From assembly GCF_011008565.1 (NCBI RefSeq), contig NZ_JAAIWK010000004.1, forward strand, positions 1-64,000: DNA of 64,000 nt. The letters are read 5' to 3'. Below the pieces are notes generated by a model, which saw only the letters and a list, made by a program, of their open reading frames with translations, was not told the origin of the DNA and made no database searches. Made by a program: the position numbers and the translations under genes. This DNA comes from Heyndrickxia ginsengihumi (GTDB lineage: Bacteria > Bacillota > Bacilli > Bacillales > Bacillaceae_C). Position 1 is the first letter of the stretch. Every line of letters starts with the position of its first letter. Shown here piece after piece: positions 44,799 to 54,690 of the stretch.

Positions 44799-46279
44799 TT
44801 TTTATATGTTTTTTCTTTTTTTAGTTGTGGGATAGCGAATGATAGGAGTAAACCGATAAGTGCGACTGTTGCCATTGTAATAAAAATATGATGAATGCCT
44901 GATACGAGTACACTTCGCAATAAGTTACGCGCAGAGGTTGAGAAAGTATGGGCATTCTCTGGATTAATAAGAGCGTTCAAGGCATTTCTTGTCAGGTGCT
45001 GCGGATTCTCTTTTTTCATTAATGAATTTGAAATGGTTGCATTAAAATATGTTCCAAATAAAGCAGAGCCAACAGATTGCCCTAAATTACGGAAAAATGT
45101 ATTGGAGGCTGTTGCAGCTCCCCGATGTGACGAATCTACAGCAGATTGAACACAAACTAAGGAAATGGTCATCGCAATTCCGAATCCTAATCCACTAATA
45201 GCAGAAAAAATGTAGAAACACCACTCCATCGTATCAATCGTAAATGTCGATAACCAACATTCACTTATTAAAATCAATATTAACCCAACGATGAAGGCGA
45301 AGCGTGTTCCTTTATTCAATTGAATTTTTCCACCGAGAAATGATCCGATTGTCCATCCAACTGGCATCGGTGCTAACATAAGTCCAGAAACAGTTGCACC
45401 ATGACCGAGCAGCCCTTGTGTCCACATTGGAATATAAACGTTAATTCCAATCAGAATGGCACTTGCTAAAAACCCGATTAGATTCGAAAGAGCGATTGCA
45501 CGAATGCTAAACAGTTGTAGAGGAATCATCGGTTCTTCATGCCGGGATTCAATAAATAAGAAAATTCCAGTCATGATGATCGTCAAAATAAAAAGCCCAA
45601 TAATTAGCGGAGATGACCAAGTATTCGTATCGCCTCCTTTTTGTAAAGCATAAAGAAAGGAAAGCATTGCGATTGAAAAAGTAATGGCCCCCCAAATATC
45701 GATCTTTTTCTTTCGTTTTTCCATATGTTCCTTTAAGGAAATAATGACCATAATGGTAGCGACAAGACCAAAAGGGACATTGATGAAGAAAATCCAATGC
45801 CAAGATAATTGATCGACAAAAAATCCGCCGATCAGTGGGCCAAGAACGCCGGCAATCCCCCAAGCAGCTGCCATAAATCCTAACATTTTTGCTCGTTTAT
45901 GGTGCGGATAAATATCGGCAATGATAGTATTTGTTACAGGCATGATTGACCCAGCTCCAATTCCTTGGATTGCCCTGCAAATAATTAACATATCCATTGA
46001 GCGAGAAATTCCGCATAAAGTAGAGCCAATAAGAAAAGTAATAATACCGATCATAAAAATATTTTTGCGGCCAAATATATCAGATAATTTCCCGAAAATC
46101 GGAACTGTCACTGCGGATGTTAATAAATAGATGGTGAACACCCAGTTCATTATTTCGATTCCTTTTAAATCACTGACAATTCGCGGCATTGCAGTACTAA
46201 CAATCGTTCCTTCAATTGCCGTTAAAAAAGTTGCAACAAACAAGGCGATTGTCACGACTTTTACATTTGTTTCTTTCAT
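44777..46279 (-). CDS. MFS drug exporter, DHA2 family (14 helices)
   Basis: A 500-residue proton antiporter of the EmrB/QacA type. Motifs: TFLTAIEGTIVSTAMPRI near the start, GKLSDIFGRKN in loop 2-3, and RAIQGIGAGSIMPVTNTI. AACGGAGG precedes the ATG. The extreme C-terminus (KTKVEAP) is read from the family C repeat, so the native end is altered. It has no linked regulator, and it is divergent from the nag operon with about 160 bases between. Confidence 0.87.
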   Translation of the reverse strand: MKETNVKVVTIALFVATFLTAIEGTIVSTAMPRIVSDLKGIEIMNWVFTIYLLTSAVTVPIFGKLSDIFGRKNIFMIGIITFLIGSTLCGISRSMDMLIICRAIQGIGAGSIMPVTNTIIADIYPHHKRAKMLGFMAAAWGIAGVLGPLIGGFFVDQLSWHWIFFINVPFGLVATIMVIISLKEHMEKRKKKIDIWGAITFSIAMLSFLYALQKGGDTNTWSSPLIIGLFILTIIMTGIFLFIESRHEEPMIPLQLFSIRAIALSNLIGFLASAILIGINVYIPMWTQGLLGHGATVSGLMLAPMPVGWTIGSFLGGKIQLNKGTRFAFIVGLILILISECWLSTFTIDTMEWCFYIFSAISGLGFGIAMTISLVCVQSAVDSSHRGAATASNTFFRNLGQSVGSALFGTYFNATISNSLMKKENPQHLTRNALNALINPENAHTFSTSARNLLRSVLVSGIHHIFITMATVALIGLLLSFAIPQLKKEKTYKKTKVEAP

Positions 46280-46368
46280 ACATTAATCCTCCGTTTATTA
46301 ATTAAGCCAACATCTAGTATATACTATCTTTTTCGAGAAACATAGCAAGCCGCCTAGTAAACAGGGAG

Positions 46369-46410
46369 TTGACTTTATAAAACAGAACGGTCTATAATTG
46401 GTATAGACAA
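46369..46410 (+). promoter_or_regulatory. nag promoter with NagR operator
   Basis: TTGACT (46369-46374), 18 bases, TATAAT (46393-46398). TTGGTATAGACAA (46398-46410), a GntR/HutC-type GT-N-TA-N-AC palindrome, starts at the last base of the -10 box. NagR of the same operon is the expected ligand-sensitive repressor (glucosamine-6-phosphate or GlcNAc-6-phosphate). Confidence 0.75.
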
Positions 46411-46441
46411 CTATATATATAAACCTTAAGAGGTGAAAAAC

Positions 46442-47587
46442 ATGACACAAAAAGTGTTAATGAATGTGGACATTTATACAGGTAAAGGGAAAGTGTTGAA
46501 TGGGTATATACGCTTTTCAAAGCACATTATTGATATTGGAAGCATGGATGAATTGCAGTTGCAGGCGAATGATGAAGCGATAGATGGAAATGGTAAAAAG
46601 GTGATTCCAGGTATGATTGATATTCACATTCATGGTGGATACGATATTGATACGATGGATGCAAATGCTGATACGTTAGTGGAATTAAGCGAGAAACTTT
46701 TAAATGAAGGCGTTACGTCTTTCTTTCCAACGACGATGACACAAAGCTACGATGCTATTGAGAGAGCGTTGCAGGCTGTCAAGGCAGCGAAGGAAACAGG
46801 GAAAACAATTATAGAAGGCATTCATTTAGAGGGGCCATTTATTTCAAAACTCCGTGCTGGTGCACAACCATTACAATATATCCAAGCACCAGATATACAG
46901 CAATTTATGAAATGGTATGAGGCCTCAGGGGAATTGATAAAGTTAGTGACTTACGCTCCTGAAAATGAACATGCCCGTGAATTTGAAGAACTTTTAATCA
47001 ACCATGGGATTGTTCCTTCAATGGGGCATTCTGATGCGGTTCGCGCGGAATTACTTCATAGTAAAACGACCCATGCGACACATATGTACAATGGCATGCG
47101 CGGACTTCATCACCGTGAGCCTGGCGTTGCAGGACATGCGTTGCTATCACCTCAAATTCAAGTAGAAATGATTGCAGATGGACTACATGTTCATCCTGAT
47201 ATGGTGAAACTGACTTACGAAATGAAAGGTCCGGAAAAATTAACTGTAATTACCGATGCGATGCGTGCTAAAGGACTTTCAGACGGTGAATCAGAGCTTG
47301 GTGGTCAAAAGGTATTCGTTCGTAACGGTGAAGCGAGACTCGAAAATGGAGCACTAGCTGGAAGTATTTTAACAATGGATGAAGCTTTTCGCAATATTAT
47401 TGCATTCACAGGATGTTCCATTGAAGATGCTGTGCAAATGACATCAGTGAATCAAGCGCGAGAATTTGGTTTAGCGACAAAAGGTGAGTTAACAACGGGA
47501 AAAGATGCCGATTTTGTTATCCTTGACGAAGCATTGCAGGTAGTTGACACATATCATCTTGGAAAACGTCATGTAAGGGAGGAATAG
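46442..47587 (+). CDS. nagA: N-acetylglucosamine-6-phosphate deacetylase
   Basis: A 381-residue amidohydrolase that deacetylates GlcNAc-6-P. Metal site residues lie in PGMIDIHIHGG, EGIHLEGPFIS, MGHSDAV and ATHMYNGM. The catalytic Asp lies in VITDAM. The start at 46442 is six bases after AGAGGTG; the in-frame GTG at 46433 overlaps the site. First gene of nagA-nagB-nagR. Confidence 0.95.
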   Translation: MTQKVLMNVDIYTGKGKVLNGYIRFSKHIIDIGSMDELQLQANDEAIDGNGKKVIPGMIDIHIHGGYDIDTMDANADTLVELSEKLLNEGVTSFFPTTMTQSYDAIERALQAVKAAKETGKTIIEGIHLEGPFISKLRAGAQPLQYIQAPDIQQFMKWYEASGELIKLVTYAPENEHAREFEELLINHGIVPSMGHSDAVRAELLHSKTTHATHMYNGMRGLHHREPGVAGHALLSPQIQVEMIADGLHVHPDMVKLTYEMKGPEKLTVITDAMRAKGLSDGESELGGQKVFVRNGEARLENGALAGSILTMDEAFRNIIAFTGCSIEDAVQMTSVNQAREFGLATKGELTTGKDADFVILDEALQVVDTYHLGKRHVREE

Positions 47588-47590
47588 AAG

Positions 47591-48301
47591 ATGGAAATGT
47601 ATACTTTTTCTACAAAGGAACAAGCATCAGCATTTGCATTTGAATTAATTGAAGCAGGTATTAAAAATGGTGAAGTTCGTACACTAGGTCTTGCAACAGG
47701 AGGAACACCTGATAAACTTTATGAATGTATGAGAAAATCTAATATAGACGTTTCAGAGATTACGACTGTAAACTTAGATGAGTACGTCGGCTTGGCTCCT
47801 GAAAATGAGCATAGCTACCATTATTACATGGAGAAAGAACTTTTTTCCCATCTACATTTTAAACAATCGTATTTACCAAATGGTATGGCTGCAAATTTAC
47901 AAGGAGAATGTGATCGCTATGAAAACATTTTAGCGGAGCATCCAGTTGATCTTCAAGTGTTGGGAATTGGTAAAAATGGTCATATTGGTTTTAATGAGCC
48001 TGGTACGTCTTTTCAATCGAGAACCCATATTGTTGAACTGACTTCCTCAACAAGAGAAGCAAACCGTCGTTTTTTTAAGAGAGAAGAGGATGTACCTACA
48101 CATGCCATTTCCATGGGTATTCATTCAATTATGTCGGCAAAAAAAATCGTATTGCTGGCATTTGGAGAAGAGAAAGCAGAAGCTGTTCAGCAAATGATCA
48201 ATGGCCATGTTGATGAGCAATGTCCAGCAACTGTTTTACAAACACATGAGAATGTCATTGTCATTACAGATACACTAGCGGCATCAAAGATAAAGGGATG
48301 A
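47591..48301 (+). CDS. nagB: Glucosamine-6-phosphate deaminase
   Basis: A 236-residue enzyme making fructose-6-phosphate and ammonia. Conserved features: LGLATGGTPDKLYE phosphate loop, VNLDEYVGL with the catalytic Asp, and GIGKNGHIGFNEPGTSF with the active-site His/Glu. The length fits the short monomeric Bacillus form lacking the allosteric tail. It starts three bases after nagA ends. Confidence 0.95.
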   Translation: MEMYTFSTKEQASAFAFELIEAGIKNGEVRTLGLATGGTPDKLYECMRKSNIDVSEITTVNLDEYVGLAPENEHSYHYYMEKELFSHLHFKQSYLPNGMAANLQGECDRYENILAEHPVDLQVLGIGKNGHIGFNEPGTSFQSRTHIVELTSSTREANRRFFKREEDVPTHAISMGIHSIMSAKKIVLLAFGEEKAEAVQQMINGHVDEQCPATVLQTHENVIVITDTLAASKIKG

Positions 48302-48308
48302 ATATAGA

Positions 48309-49019
48309 ATGATTGATAAGGAATCACCCATCCCGATTTATTTTCAAATTCAAGAATATATTAGAAAAATGGTTGAAAGTGGAGAGTGGGAAGTTGGCGA
48401 TGCCATTCCATCTGAAAGAATATTATCAGAACAATTTTCTGTAAGTCGAATGACGATTCGTCAGGCAGTGCAAGGGCTAGTTGATGAAGGGCTATTAACA
48501 AGAAAAAGAGGAAGTGGCACTTTTATTAGCAGTCAAAAAGTGGAGCAGCCTTTGGAAGGACGAACAAGTTTTACGAAGTTAATGGAAGATAGAGGGATGA
48601 AGCCTTCGAGTGAAATCATTGCCTTCCAGCAACGGAAAGCAGAAGGAACAGAGATAAAAGCGCTGAAATTATCGGAAGATGCACTCGTGTTATTAATCGA
48701 AAGAATTCGTTATGGGGATGATATTCCGATTGCTCTTGAAAAGATCGTAACTCCATGGGAAATTTCAAAAGATATAACAAAGGAAGAATTAAATCAATCA
48801 TTTTATCAGTTTCTTGAAAGAAAAAAGGGACTGAAATTAGGAAATGGAACGCAATCAATTGAAGCAGTTGCTGCCGATGAACGTGTGGCACAATTATTAA
48901 AGATAAATAATGGATCTCCAGTTCTTTCAATTGAAAGGGTCACAACGCTAGCTAGCGGAGTTCCTTTTGAATATGTTCATTCACAATACGCAGGAAGTAG
49001 ATTTAAGTTTTATATATAA
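48309..49019 (+). CDS. nagR: GntR/HutC-family repressor of N-acetylglucosamine use
   Basis: A 236-residue regulator (YvoA/NagR). Winged helix: IPSERILSEQFSVSRMTIRQ at about 34-53, followed by the LTRKRGSGTFI wing. The C-terminal UTRA domain binds phosphosugar, with AVAADERVAQLL and the LSIERVT block. It is the last gene of the nag operon, which it likely represses through the palindrome at 46398-46410. Confidence 0.92.
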   Translation: MIDKESPIPIYFQIQEYIRKMVESGEWEVGDAIPSERILSEQFSVSRMTIRQAVQGLVDEGLLTRKRGSGTFISSQKVEQPLEGRTSFTKLMEDRGMKPSSEIIAFQQRKAEGTEIKALKLSEDALVLLIERIRYGDDIPIALEKIVTPWEISKDITKEELNQSFYQFLERKKGLKLGNGTQSIEAVAADERVAQLLKINNGSPVLSIERVTTLASGVPFEYVHSQYAGSRFKFYI

Positions 49020-49024
49020 AATAA

Positions 49025-49059
49025 CAATAGAGGGTGCACAACGCACCCTCTATTGTTTT
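49025..49059 (+). terminator. Terminator of the nag operon
   Basis: CAATAGAGGGTGC (49025-49037) pairs with GCACCCTCTATTG (49043-49055), followed by TTTT. Its core is the exact reverse complement of the terminator core at 49302-49322. Confidence 0.88.
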
Positions 49060-49163
49060 AGCCTATGGTCAAGCTTGACATGTTAAAGTTTTCCAAATTC
49101 TTCAAATTCATGATAGAAAAAATAAACATCGGCTTATGTAAACTTTATGCTAAATAGATGTGG

Positions 49164-49272
49164 TTCTCCGAAGTTTATCGCTCGCTTTCCGCGGGCAAGT
49201 GCCGAGCCACTTGCAGGGTCTCGTCAGTCTTGCCTTTCCCGTAAGAGTAGAGCGGATGTTTCTCCGAACCAA
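49164..49272. repeat. Family B-like repeat fragment
   Basis: TTCTCCGAA at 49164-49172 and again at 49260-49268 bound the fragment. Inside are GCTCGCTTTCCGCGGGC and TTTCCCGTAAGAGTAGAGCG, typical of the dispersed family B. The remaining bases between 49056 and 49344 show no gene. Confidence 0.55.
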
Positions 49273-49293
49273 TGAATATTCCTTTTAATAGGG

Positions 49294-49326
49294 ATTAAAA
49301 AGAGGGTGCGTTGTGCACCCTCTTTT
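49294..49326 (-). terminator. Terminator of the lytE-like gene
   Basis: AAAAGAGGGTGC (49298-49309) pairs with GCACCCTCTTTT (49315-49326). On the minus strand it runs into a T-rich end. Confidence 0.85.
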
Positions 49327-49344
49327 AGTAGTTGAATCAATATA

Positions 49345-50385
49345 TTAATAGAAACGTTTATAGCTGTCGAAATGTGATTTCCAGTACGAATTATCAAGGG
49401 AAGCAATTTCAACTTTATCAGAAGCCGCTGAAATAAATTCCCCGTTGTCAAGGTAAATTCCTACATGTGAAACACCTTGTTTATATGTATTGTCAAAGAA
49501 TACTAGATCTCCTGGCTGCGGACTTGAAACATAATAAGAACGGCTGTAATAACCAGATGCAGATAAGCGTGCAATATCATAACCAGCGTTATTAAACACG
49601 TAGTAAATAAAACCGCTGCAGTCAAAACCAGATGGAGAAGATCCGCCAAATTTATATGGAGTATTAACTAAGCTTTCTGCTAAACTAATCACTTTCGATG
49701 CTGATTTAGTAGAAGATTGAGTAGTCGTTTTTGTAGTTGCAGTTGTATCGCTTTTTACAACTGTTTTATTTGTGCTTGAAGCACTTACTGTTCCTGTAAG
49801 TTTTAATTTTTGTCCTACGTAGATCGTATCAGATTTCAAGTTGTTTAGTGATTTAATCGTTGAAACAGATACGTTGTAATGGCTGCTGATTCCCCATAAA
49901 GTATCTCCAGCTTTTACAGTATAAGTGGATGTAGAAGTGGAACTAGATGAGCTTGAGCTCTTAGTCGATGTTGAAACAACAGCGCCTGAAACTTTTAATA
50001 CATCTCCAGGATGAATAAGAGTGGAAGATAAATTATTTAAACTCATAATCTTTGAAACTGTTGTGCTGTATTTTGCGGCAATAGCACTAAGCGTATCTCC
50101 AGATTTTACTGTGTACGTCTTCGTAGATGAAGAAGATGTTGAGCTTGCAGAAACTTTACCACTTGATTTAGATACTGTTAATACTTGATTTGGATAAATC
50201 GTGTCAGACTTAAGCTTGTTTAAAGATTTAAGTGAACTAACAGATGTATTGTATTGTTGTGAGATTTTCCAAAGGGAATCTCCTTTTTTTACTGTGTATG
50301 ATTGAGCAAATGCTTGACTTGTGAAAGTTGTCGCTAATAATGTCGTTGCAGCAACAGATACGATTGTCTTTGATTTTCTATTCAA
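49345..50385 (-). CDS. lytE: LysM/NlpC-P60 cell-wall endopeptidase (LytE-like)
   Basis: A 346-residue secreted D,L-endopeptidase. A signal peptide (1-27, ending SQAFA) is followed by three LysM modules (about 28-72, 90-133 and 154-197) joined by Ser/Thr linkers. The NlpC/P60 domain has the catalytic Cys in [14 protein letters not shown] and His in [15 protein letters not shown]. subtilis LytE has the same three-LysM layout and is essential together with CwlO for growth. TTG start with GGAGG nine bases upstream. WalR-like sites occur upstream. Confidence 0.88.
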   Translation of the reverse strand: MNRKSKTIVSVAATTLLATTFTSQAFAQSYTVKKGDSLWKISQQYNTSVSSLKSLNKLKSDTIYPNQVLTVSKSSGKVSASSTSSSSTKTYTVKSGDTLSAIAAKYSTTVSKIMSLNNLSSTLIHPGDVLKVSGAVVSTSTKSSSSSSSTSTSTYTVKAGDTLWGISSHYNVSVSTIKSLNNLKSDTIYVGQKLKLTGTVSASSTNKTVVKSDTTATTKTTTQSSTKSASKVISLAESLVNTPYKFGGSSPSGFDCSGFIYYVFNNAGYDIARLSASGYYSRSYYVSSPQPGDLVFFDNTYKQGVSHVGIYLDNGEFISAASDKVEIASLDNSYWKSHFDSYKRFY

Positions 50386-50478
50386 CCTATGTAACCTCCA
50401 TTGTTAGTATGTATTTTTTTAAGAATTATTTAATATCATTCTAACAAAATTTTTGTAAAAAGGTATCATTTTTTGGAA

Positions 50479-50495
50479 TGTAATAAGAATGTAAT
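50479..50495 (+). promoter_or_regulatory. WalR-type box upstream of the lytE-like gene
   Basis: TGTAAT-AAGAA-TGTAAT fits the WalR consensus of two TGTWAH hexamers five bases apart. It is on the strand opposite to the gene. A second, one-mismatch site TGTAAC-ATTTT-TGTATT lies at 50563-50579 on the same strand. In B. subtilis, inverted sites are linked with repression. Confidence 0.55.
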
Positions 50496-50681
50496 ATAAC
50501 TAGAAATTTGATGGAAAATAAGATAAGAGGTCTATCATATCAAGAAATCGCAAAAAAATGTCTGTAACATTTTTGTATTAAAAATCGAAATTTCTGGAAA
50601 TATTAGATAGGATAATCAATAAAATAGAACGAAGGTCTAGTCTAATTTCAATTTAATCGCTTTATAATTTGCAATTATTGC

Positions 50682-50733
50682 AAAAAACTGGTTCATTCGT
50701 ATGATAAAAGAGATTACATACGAATGAACCAGT
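50682..50733 (-). terminator. Terminator of the second chemoreceptor gene
   Basis: ACTGGTTCATTCGTATG (50687-50703) pairs exactly with CATACGAATGAACCAGT (50717-50733). On the minus strand a run of T follows. Confidence 0.88.
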
Positions 50734-50747
50734 TCGTTTAGTAGTAT

Positions 50748-52232
50748 TTAACTCATATTTTCTTTTTTAATTAGTTCCCTAAATTGATGGGCCTCATTGG
50801 TCGTTTGTGCCAAATATTGCGCAATCGTTTCATGATCTGATGTCATAGTTTCAATGGTGGCAGACATTTCTTCTAGGCTTGCAGATGTTTCCTCAATAAT
50901 AGCCGCCAGCTCATTAGAAGCTCCTTCAACTTCATGTGCTTGATTTGTTACTTTACTAGAAAGAGATTTAAACTCTTTGAACTTCTCAACTTGATTGACT
51001 AATGTTTTTGATAATTTTCTAAAATAAGTAGTAACATTTTGACTCGATTCAGCAGTTGTTAAAATTTGTGTACTGCTTAATTGCATTTTTTCATGTGCTT
51101 TTGCATTACTTTCATTTAAATCAGTTAAATTTTCATTGATCTTTTCTGTCGTTTGATGAGTTGTTTCTGCGAGCCGACGAATTTCATCAGCAACAATAGA
51201 AAATCCTCGCCCAGCTTCGCCTGCTCTAGCTGCTTCAATAGATGCATTCAATGCTAATAAATTTGTTTGTTCTGTAATCTCTCTAATGCTATCTGTGAAA
51301 CTGTTTGTTTCTGTAATTTTTTTCGTGAGTATTTCGAATGTATTATTCAATTCCATAATCGTATCAATAACATCGCTAATTTCCAGTGTTAATTTATCGA
51401 CAAACTGTTCCCCTGATTTCGCAATATCTGTAGCTTCTTCAGCCTCATTCGTTAATTCATTAGAAATTGTATTCAAAATTTCCATAGAATGTAAAGTATT
51501 AGTAGCTTGACCGGCAATATTGGAAATTTGTTCACTTTGGGTTAAGCTTCCCTTTGAAATTTCATTAATAGCTGTTTTAATCTCATCATGAGATTGCAAA
51601 TTTGTTTGGATATTTTCATTTGCTTGTGTGACATTGTCAATAATATTGGACATTTCTGATTGGTAATGTTGAGCCCGTTTTTCGACTTGTTCTTTCGTTT
51701 CTGTTAATGAAGAAAGGAAGGAGCTGCTCATTGATTTATGTAAATAAATAAGCGCATACAATAAAAATGTTGACAAAAGGTATACAGATATAATCGTTGT
51801 AAAATAAGTATCAATTAATCCGTGGTCAACAGATTTTGCAAAAAAACTGATTAACAGCTCGACAATGCCAAAACATGCGCCGATGATAAATAATGCGTTT
51901 TCAAATTGCATTGCAGAATAAATAAGTAAAAAGAATATTAAAAAGATCGTCGAAAAACTGTTATCAATAAATGAAATGTCAAGCAGACAGACAACGTGAG
52001 CCATAATGACCGTTATGTACGAGTAGCTGTTAAACCTTTTTAGACCTCTCACTAATGCAAAATATAGTATAATGATTAAAATCGCTTCAATTATAAACAA
52101 AATAGAGGCACCAATTGTTTTAGTAAATAAAGTCTCAATACTAGCAGCTACTAGTGCAATTAGTAAAGTGATAAATAATAGAAAGGTTTTTTTTCGTGTG
52201 TTCTCAATTTTTATTTGTTCGATGCTATTCAT
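50748..52232 (-). CDS. Methyl-accepting chemotaxis-type protein with six-helix membrane sensor
   Basis: A 494-residue receptor. The N-terminal 170 residues form about six membrane helices with short loops and no sizeable extracellular domain, so the signal is probably sensed in the membrane. There is no clear HAMP. The signalling domain has the tip block [20 protein letters not shown]. The start at 52232 is five bases after AAGGGGGG; the longer frame from 52262 is less likely. Monocistronic and divergent from the pbpC-like gene. Confidence 0.85.
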   Translation of the reverse strand: MNSIEQIKIENTRKKTFLLFITLLIALVAASIETLFTKTIGASILFIIEAILIIILYFALVRGLKRFNSYSYITVIMAHVVCLLDISFIDNSFSTIFLIFFLLIYSAMQFENALFIIGACFGIVELLISFFAKSVDHGLIDTYFTTIISVYLLSTFLLYALIYLHKSMSSSFLSSLTETKEQVEKRAQHYQSEMSNIIDNVTQANENIQTNLQSHDEIKTAINEISKGSLTQSEQISNIAGQATNTLHSMEILNTISNELTNEAEEATDIAKSGEQFVDKLTLEISDVIDTIMELNNTFEILTKKITETNSFTDSIREITEQTNLLALNASIEAARAGEAGRGFSIVADEIRRLAETTHQTTEKINENLTDLNESNAKAHEKMQLSSTQILTTAESSQNVTTYFRKLSKTLVNQVEKFKEFKSLSSKVTNQAHEVEGASNELAAIIEETSASLEEMSATIETMTSDHETIAQYLAQTTNEAHQFRELIKKENMS

Positions 52233-52391
52233 AGGAACCCCCCTTGAATGATGATGTAACATAAATGTATCATAAAATTAGATAAATATCTCTTTTTCTC
52301 GATATTTTTCTACTAAAAATGTATAAATTATGAAAGGGCTTTTTTGAGGAGAAGAGAACTTATTAATACTAGTTAAATAGGAGGTATTGTA

Positions 52392-54392
52392 TTGAAAAAA
52401 AGTATGATACTTGGGACGTTGCTTCTGCTTGTTCTAACAGCATTAGCAGGGTGTCAAAAAGTGCCAACACCGAATGAAAGATTGTCTGATTACACTAAGC
52501 TTTGGAATAAACAAGACTTTACAAAAATGTATAATCAATATCTTTCTACAGAATCGAAGAATGAATATAAGACAAAGGATTTTGCATCACGATATAAAAA
52601 AGTATATGAAGATCTCAATGTCACGAAATTACATATTACTTTTGATTCCGTAAAAAAAGACGCTTTTAAAAACAAAGATAAAGTAAAGATTCCGGTGAAT
52701 ATTACTTTTGAAACGGTTGCAGGCAAAGTTTCATATAAAAAGACTGCTGAACTTGTGAAGGAAAAAAGAGATAAGAAAACAAACTGGTATTTAAATTGGG
52801 ATCCAAGTTATATTTTACCGAACTTAACGCAAGACGATAAAATCCAGTTGAGTGAACAAAATCCTGAGCGGGGAGAAATTTTTGACCGCAATGGAAAAGG
52901 ACTTGCTATTAATGCGAAAGCGTATCAAGTTGGTGTCATTCCAGGGGAAATTTCTAAAAAAACAAAAGAAAAGGTTGCCAAATTACTCGGTATTTCTGTA
53001 AAAGAAATTAATCAAAAACTTGGGCAGTCATGGGTCACGGAGAATGTATTTGTTCCTATTAAGGAAGTGCCGCAAACCGAAAAAGAACTGCTTAATAAGC
53101 TTACGGCCATGAAGGGTGTCAGCTTACAAACAACAGAAGTAAGAGAGTATCCATATGGAGAAGCGGCTGCGCATTTAACTGGCTATATTGGAAATATTAC
53201 GGCAGATGAATTGAAAAAATTAAAAAATAAAGGCTACACGGCAAACAGTGTCATAGGTAAACGCGGATTGGAACAGCTTTATGATGAACAGTTGCGTGGA
53301 GAAGTCGGAGCAAAAATTAGTATTCAAAAACCAGATGGAAGTACATCAGTTGTCGCTGAAAAAACTGTGAAGAACGGTAAAGACATTCATACAACGATAG
53401 ATGCAGCGCTGCAAAAGAAAATTTTCAACCAAATAAAAGGCAATGCTGGTACTGCGTCAGCAATTAATCCAAAAACAGGTGATGTACTAGCTTTAGTGAG
53501 TGCTCCATCCTTTGATCCAAATGAATTTGTTTTAGGCATGTCTAATAGTGCTTATAAAAAATTAGCTGACAATAAAAAACAGCCGCTTCTTAATCGGTTT
53601 GCTTTAACATATGCACCAGGATCAACGATTAAGCCAATTACAGGGGCTATCGCTTTAAATACAGGAACAACGACAACAACAGCTACAAAGACAATTAAAG
53701 GAACTGCTTGGAGTAAAAACAGCGACTGGGGTAACTATAAAATTACGCGTGTCCATGTAAATAATAGTCCTGAAAACATGGAAAAGGCGCTTATCCTATC
53801 TGATAATATTTTCTTTGCACAAACAGCACTTGATATCGGCGCTAATAAATTTGCAAAGGGATTACAAAGTTTTGGTGTTGGAGAGAATATACCTTTCGAT
53901 TATCCATTAAAGGATTCACAAATTTCTTCCAATGGTAAATTTAGTAATGATATTCAATTAGCAGACAGCGGTTATGGCCAAGGACAAATGCAATTAAATA
54001 TTTTGCATTTAGCTGTTGCTTATACGCCTTTTATTAACGACGGAAATATGATAAAGCCACATTTACTTAAAAATGAAAAAACGGAAACTTGGAAAAAAAG
54101 TGTGATCAGCAGTCAGACTGCAAATACGGTGGCAAAAATGCTCCGCCAAGTAGTAGCTGATCCAGAAGGAACCGGACATGCAGCCAATATTTCTAATGCC
54201 AAATTAGCTGGTAAAACAGGAACAGCAGAATTAAAAACAAGTAAAAAAGACAAGAATGGCAAAGAAAATGGATTGTTTGTCGCTTATGATGCGAATAAGA
54301 AAAATGTGTTAATTTCAATGCTGATTGAAGACGTAAAAAATCATGGCGGTAGTGGACTTGTTGTCCAAAAAGTAACCAATGTTTTTCGATAA
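52392..54392 (+). CDS. pbpC: Class B penicillin-binding protein 3 (PbpC-like, MecA N-terminal domain)
   Basis: A 666-residue transpeptidase lipoprotein, against 668 for B. subtilis PBP3. The signal ends LTALAGC with Cys21 lipidated. An NTF2-like MecA_N domain (about 25-140) and dimerisation domain (about 155-310) precede the transpeptidase. Catalytic motifs: STIK with Ser411 and Lys414, SDN at 470-472, KTGT from 608. PBP3 is a low-affinity beta-lactam target related to MecA. TTG start with TAGGAGG. Confidence 0.9.
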   Translation: MKKSMILGTLLLLVLTALAGCQKVPTPNERLSDYTKLWNKQDFTKMYNQYLSTESKNEYKTKDFASRYKKVYEDLNVTKLHITFDSVKKDAFKNKDKVKIPVNITFETVAGKVSYKKTAELVKEKRDKKTNWYLNWDPSYILPNLTQDDKIQLSEQNPERGEIFDRNGKGLAINAKAYQVGVIPGEISKKTKEKVAKLLGISVKEINQKLGQSWVTENVFVPIKEVPQTEKELLNKLTAMKGVSLQTTEVREYPYGEAAAHLTGYIGNITADELKKLKNKGYTANSVIGKRGLEQLYDEQLRGEVGAKISIQKPDGSTSVVAEKTVKNGKDIHTTIDAALQKKIFNQIKGNAGTASAINPKTGDVLALVSAPSFDPNEFVLGMSNSAYKKLADNKKQPLLNRFALTYAPGSTIKPITGAIALNTGTTTTTATKTIKGTAWSKNSDWGNYKITRVHVNNSPENMEKALILSDNIFFAQTALDIGANKFAKGLQSFGVGENIPFDYPLKDSQISSNGKFSNDIQLADSGYGQGQMQLNILHLAVAYTPFINDGNMIKPHLLKNEKTETWKKSVISSQTANTVAKMLRQVVADPEGTGHAANISNAKLAGKTGTAELKTSKKDKNGKENGLFVAYDANKKNVLISMLIEDVKNHGGSGLVVQKVTNVFR

Positions 54393-54420
54393 TAATTTAA
54401 TATCTTTTGGAGAAAGATAA

Positions 54421-54448
54421 GGGATGGAGTAATCCATCTCTTTTTTTA
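54421..54448 (+). terminator. pbpC terminator
   Basis: GGGATGG pairs with CCATCTC around a short loop, followed by T7. The remaining bases to 54690 are AT-rich with no gene seen; they probably hold the tagO promoter. Confidence 0.75.
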
Positions 54449-54690
54449 TATATTATGTACTTTTTACAAAGATATATTTAGAATTGGTAAAGAAAAAAAA
54501 CAAGAAATATATCATATTAAATAAAATGATAGTGGATAATTTGTCGGAATAACATTATAATGAAAACAGTGTAAATTAATTAAAGAATTTGTTAAGATAT
54601 TTTTAATAATTATACGTTATATTGTGAAGCATAAATGAATAAAAAATATACGTCGGTTTCTTTTCGTGTAGAAAAGGAGGAGGTAAAACA

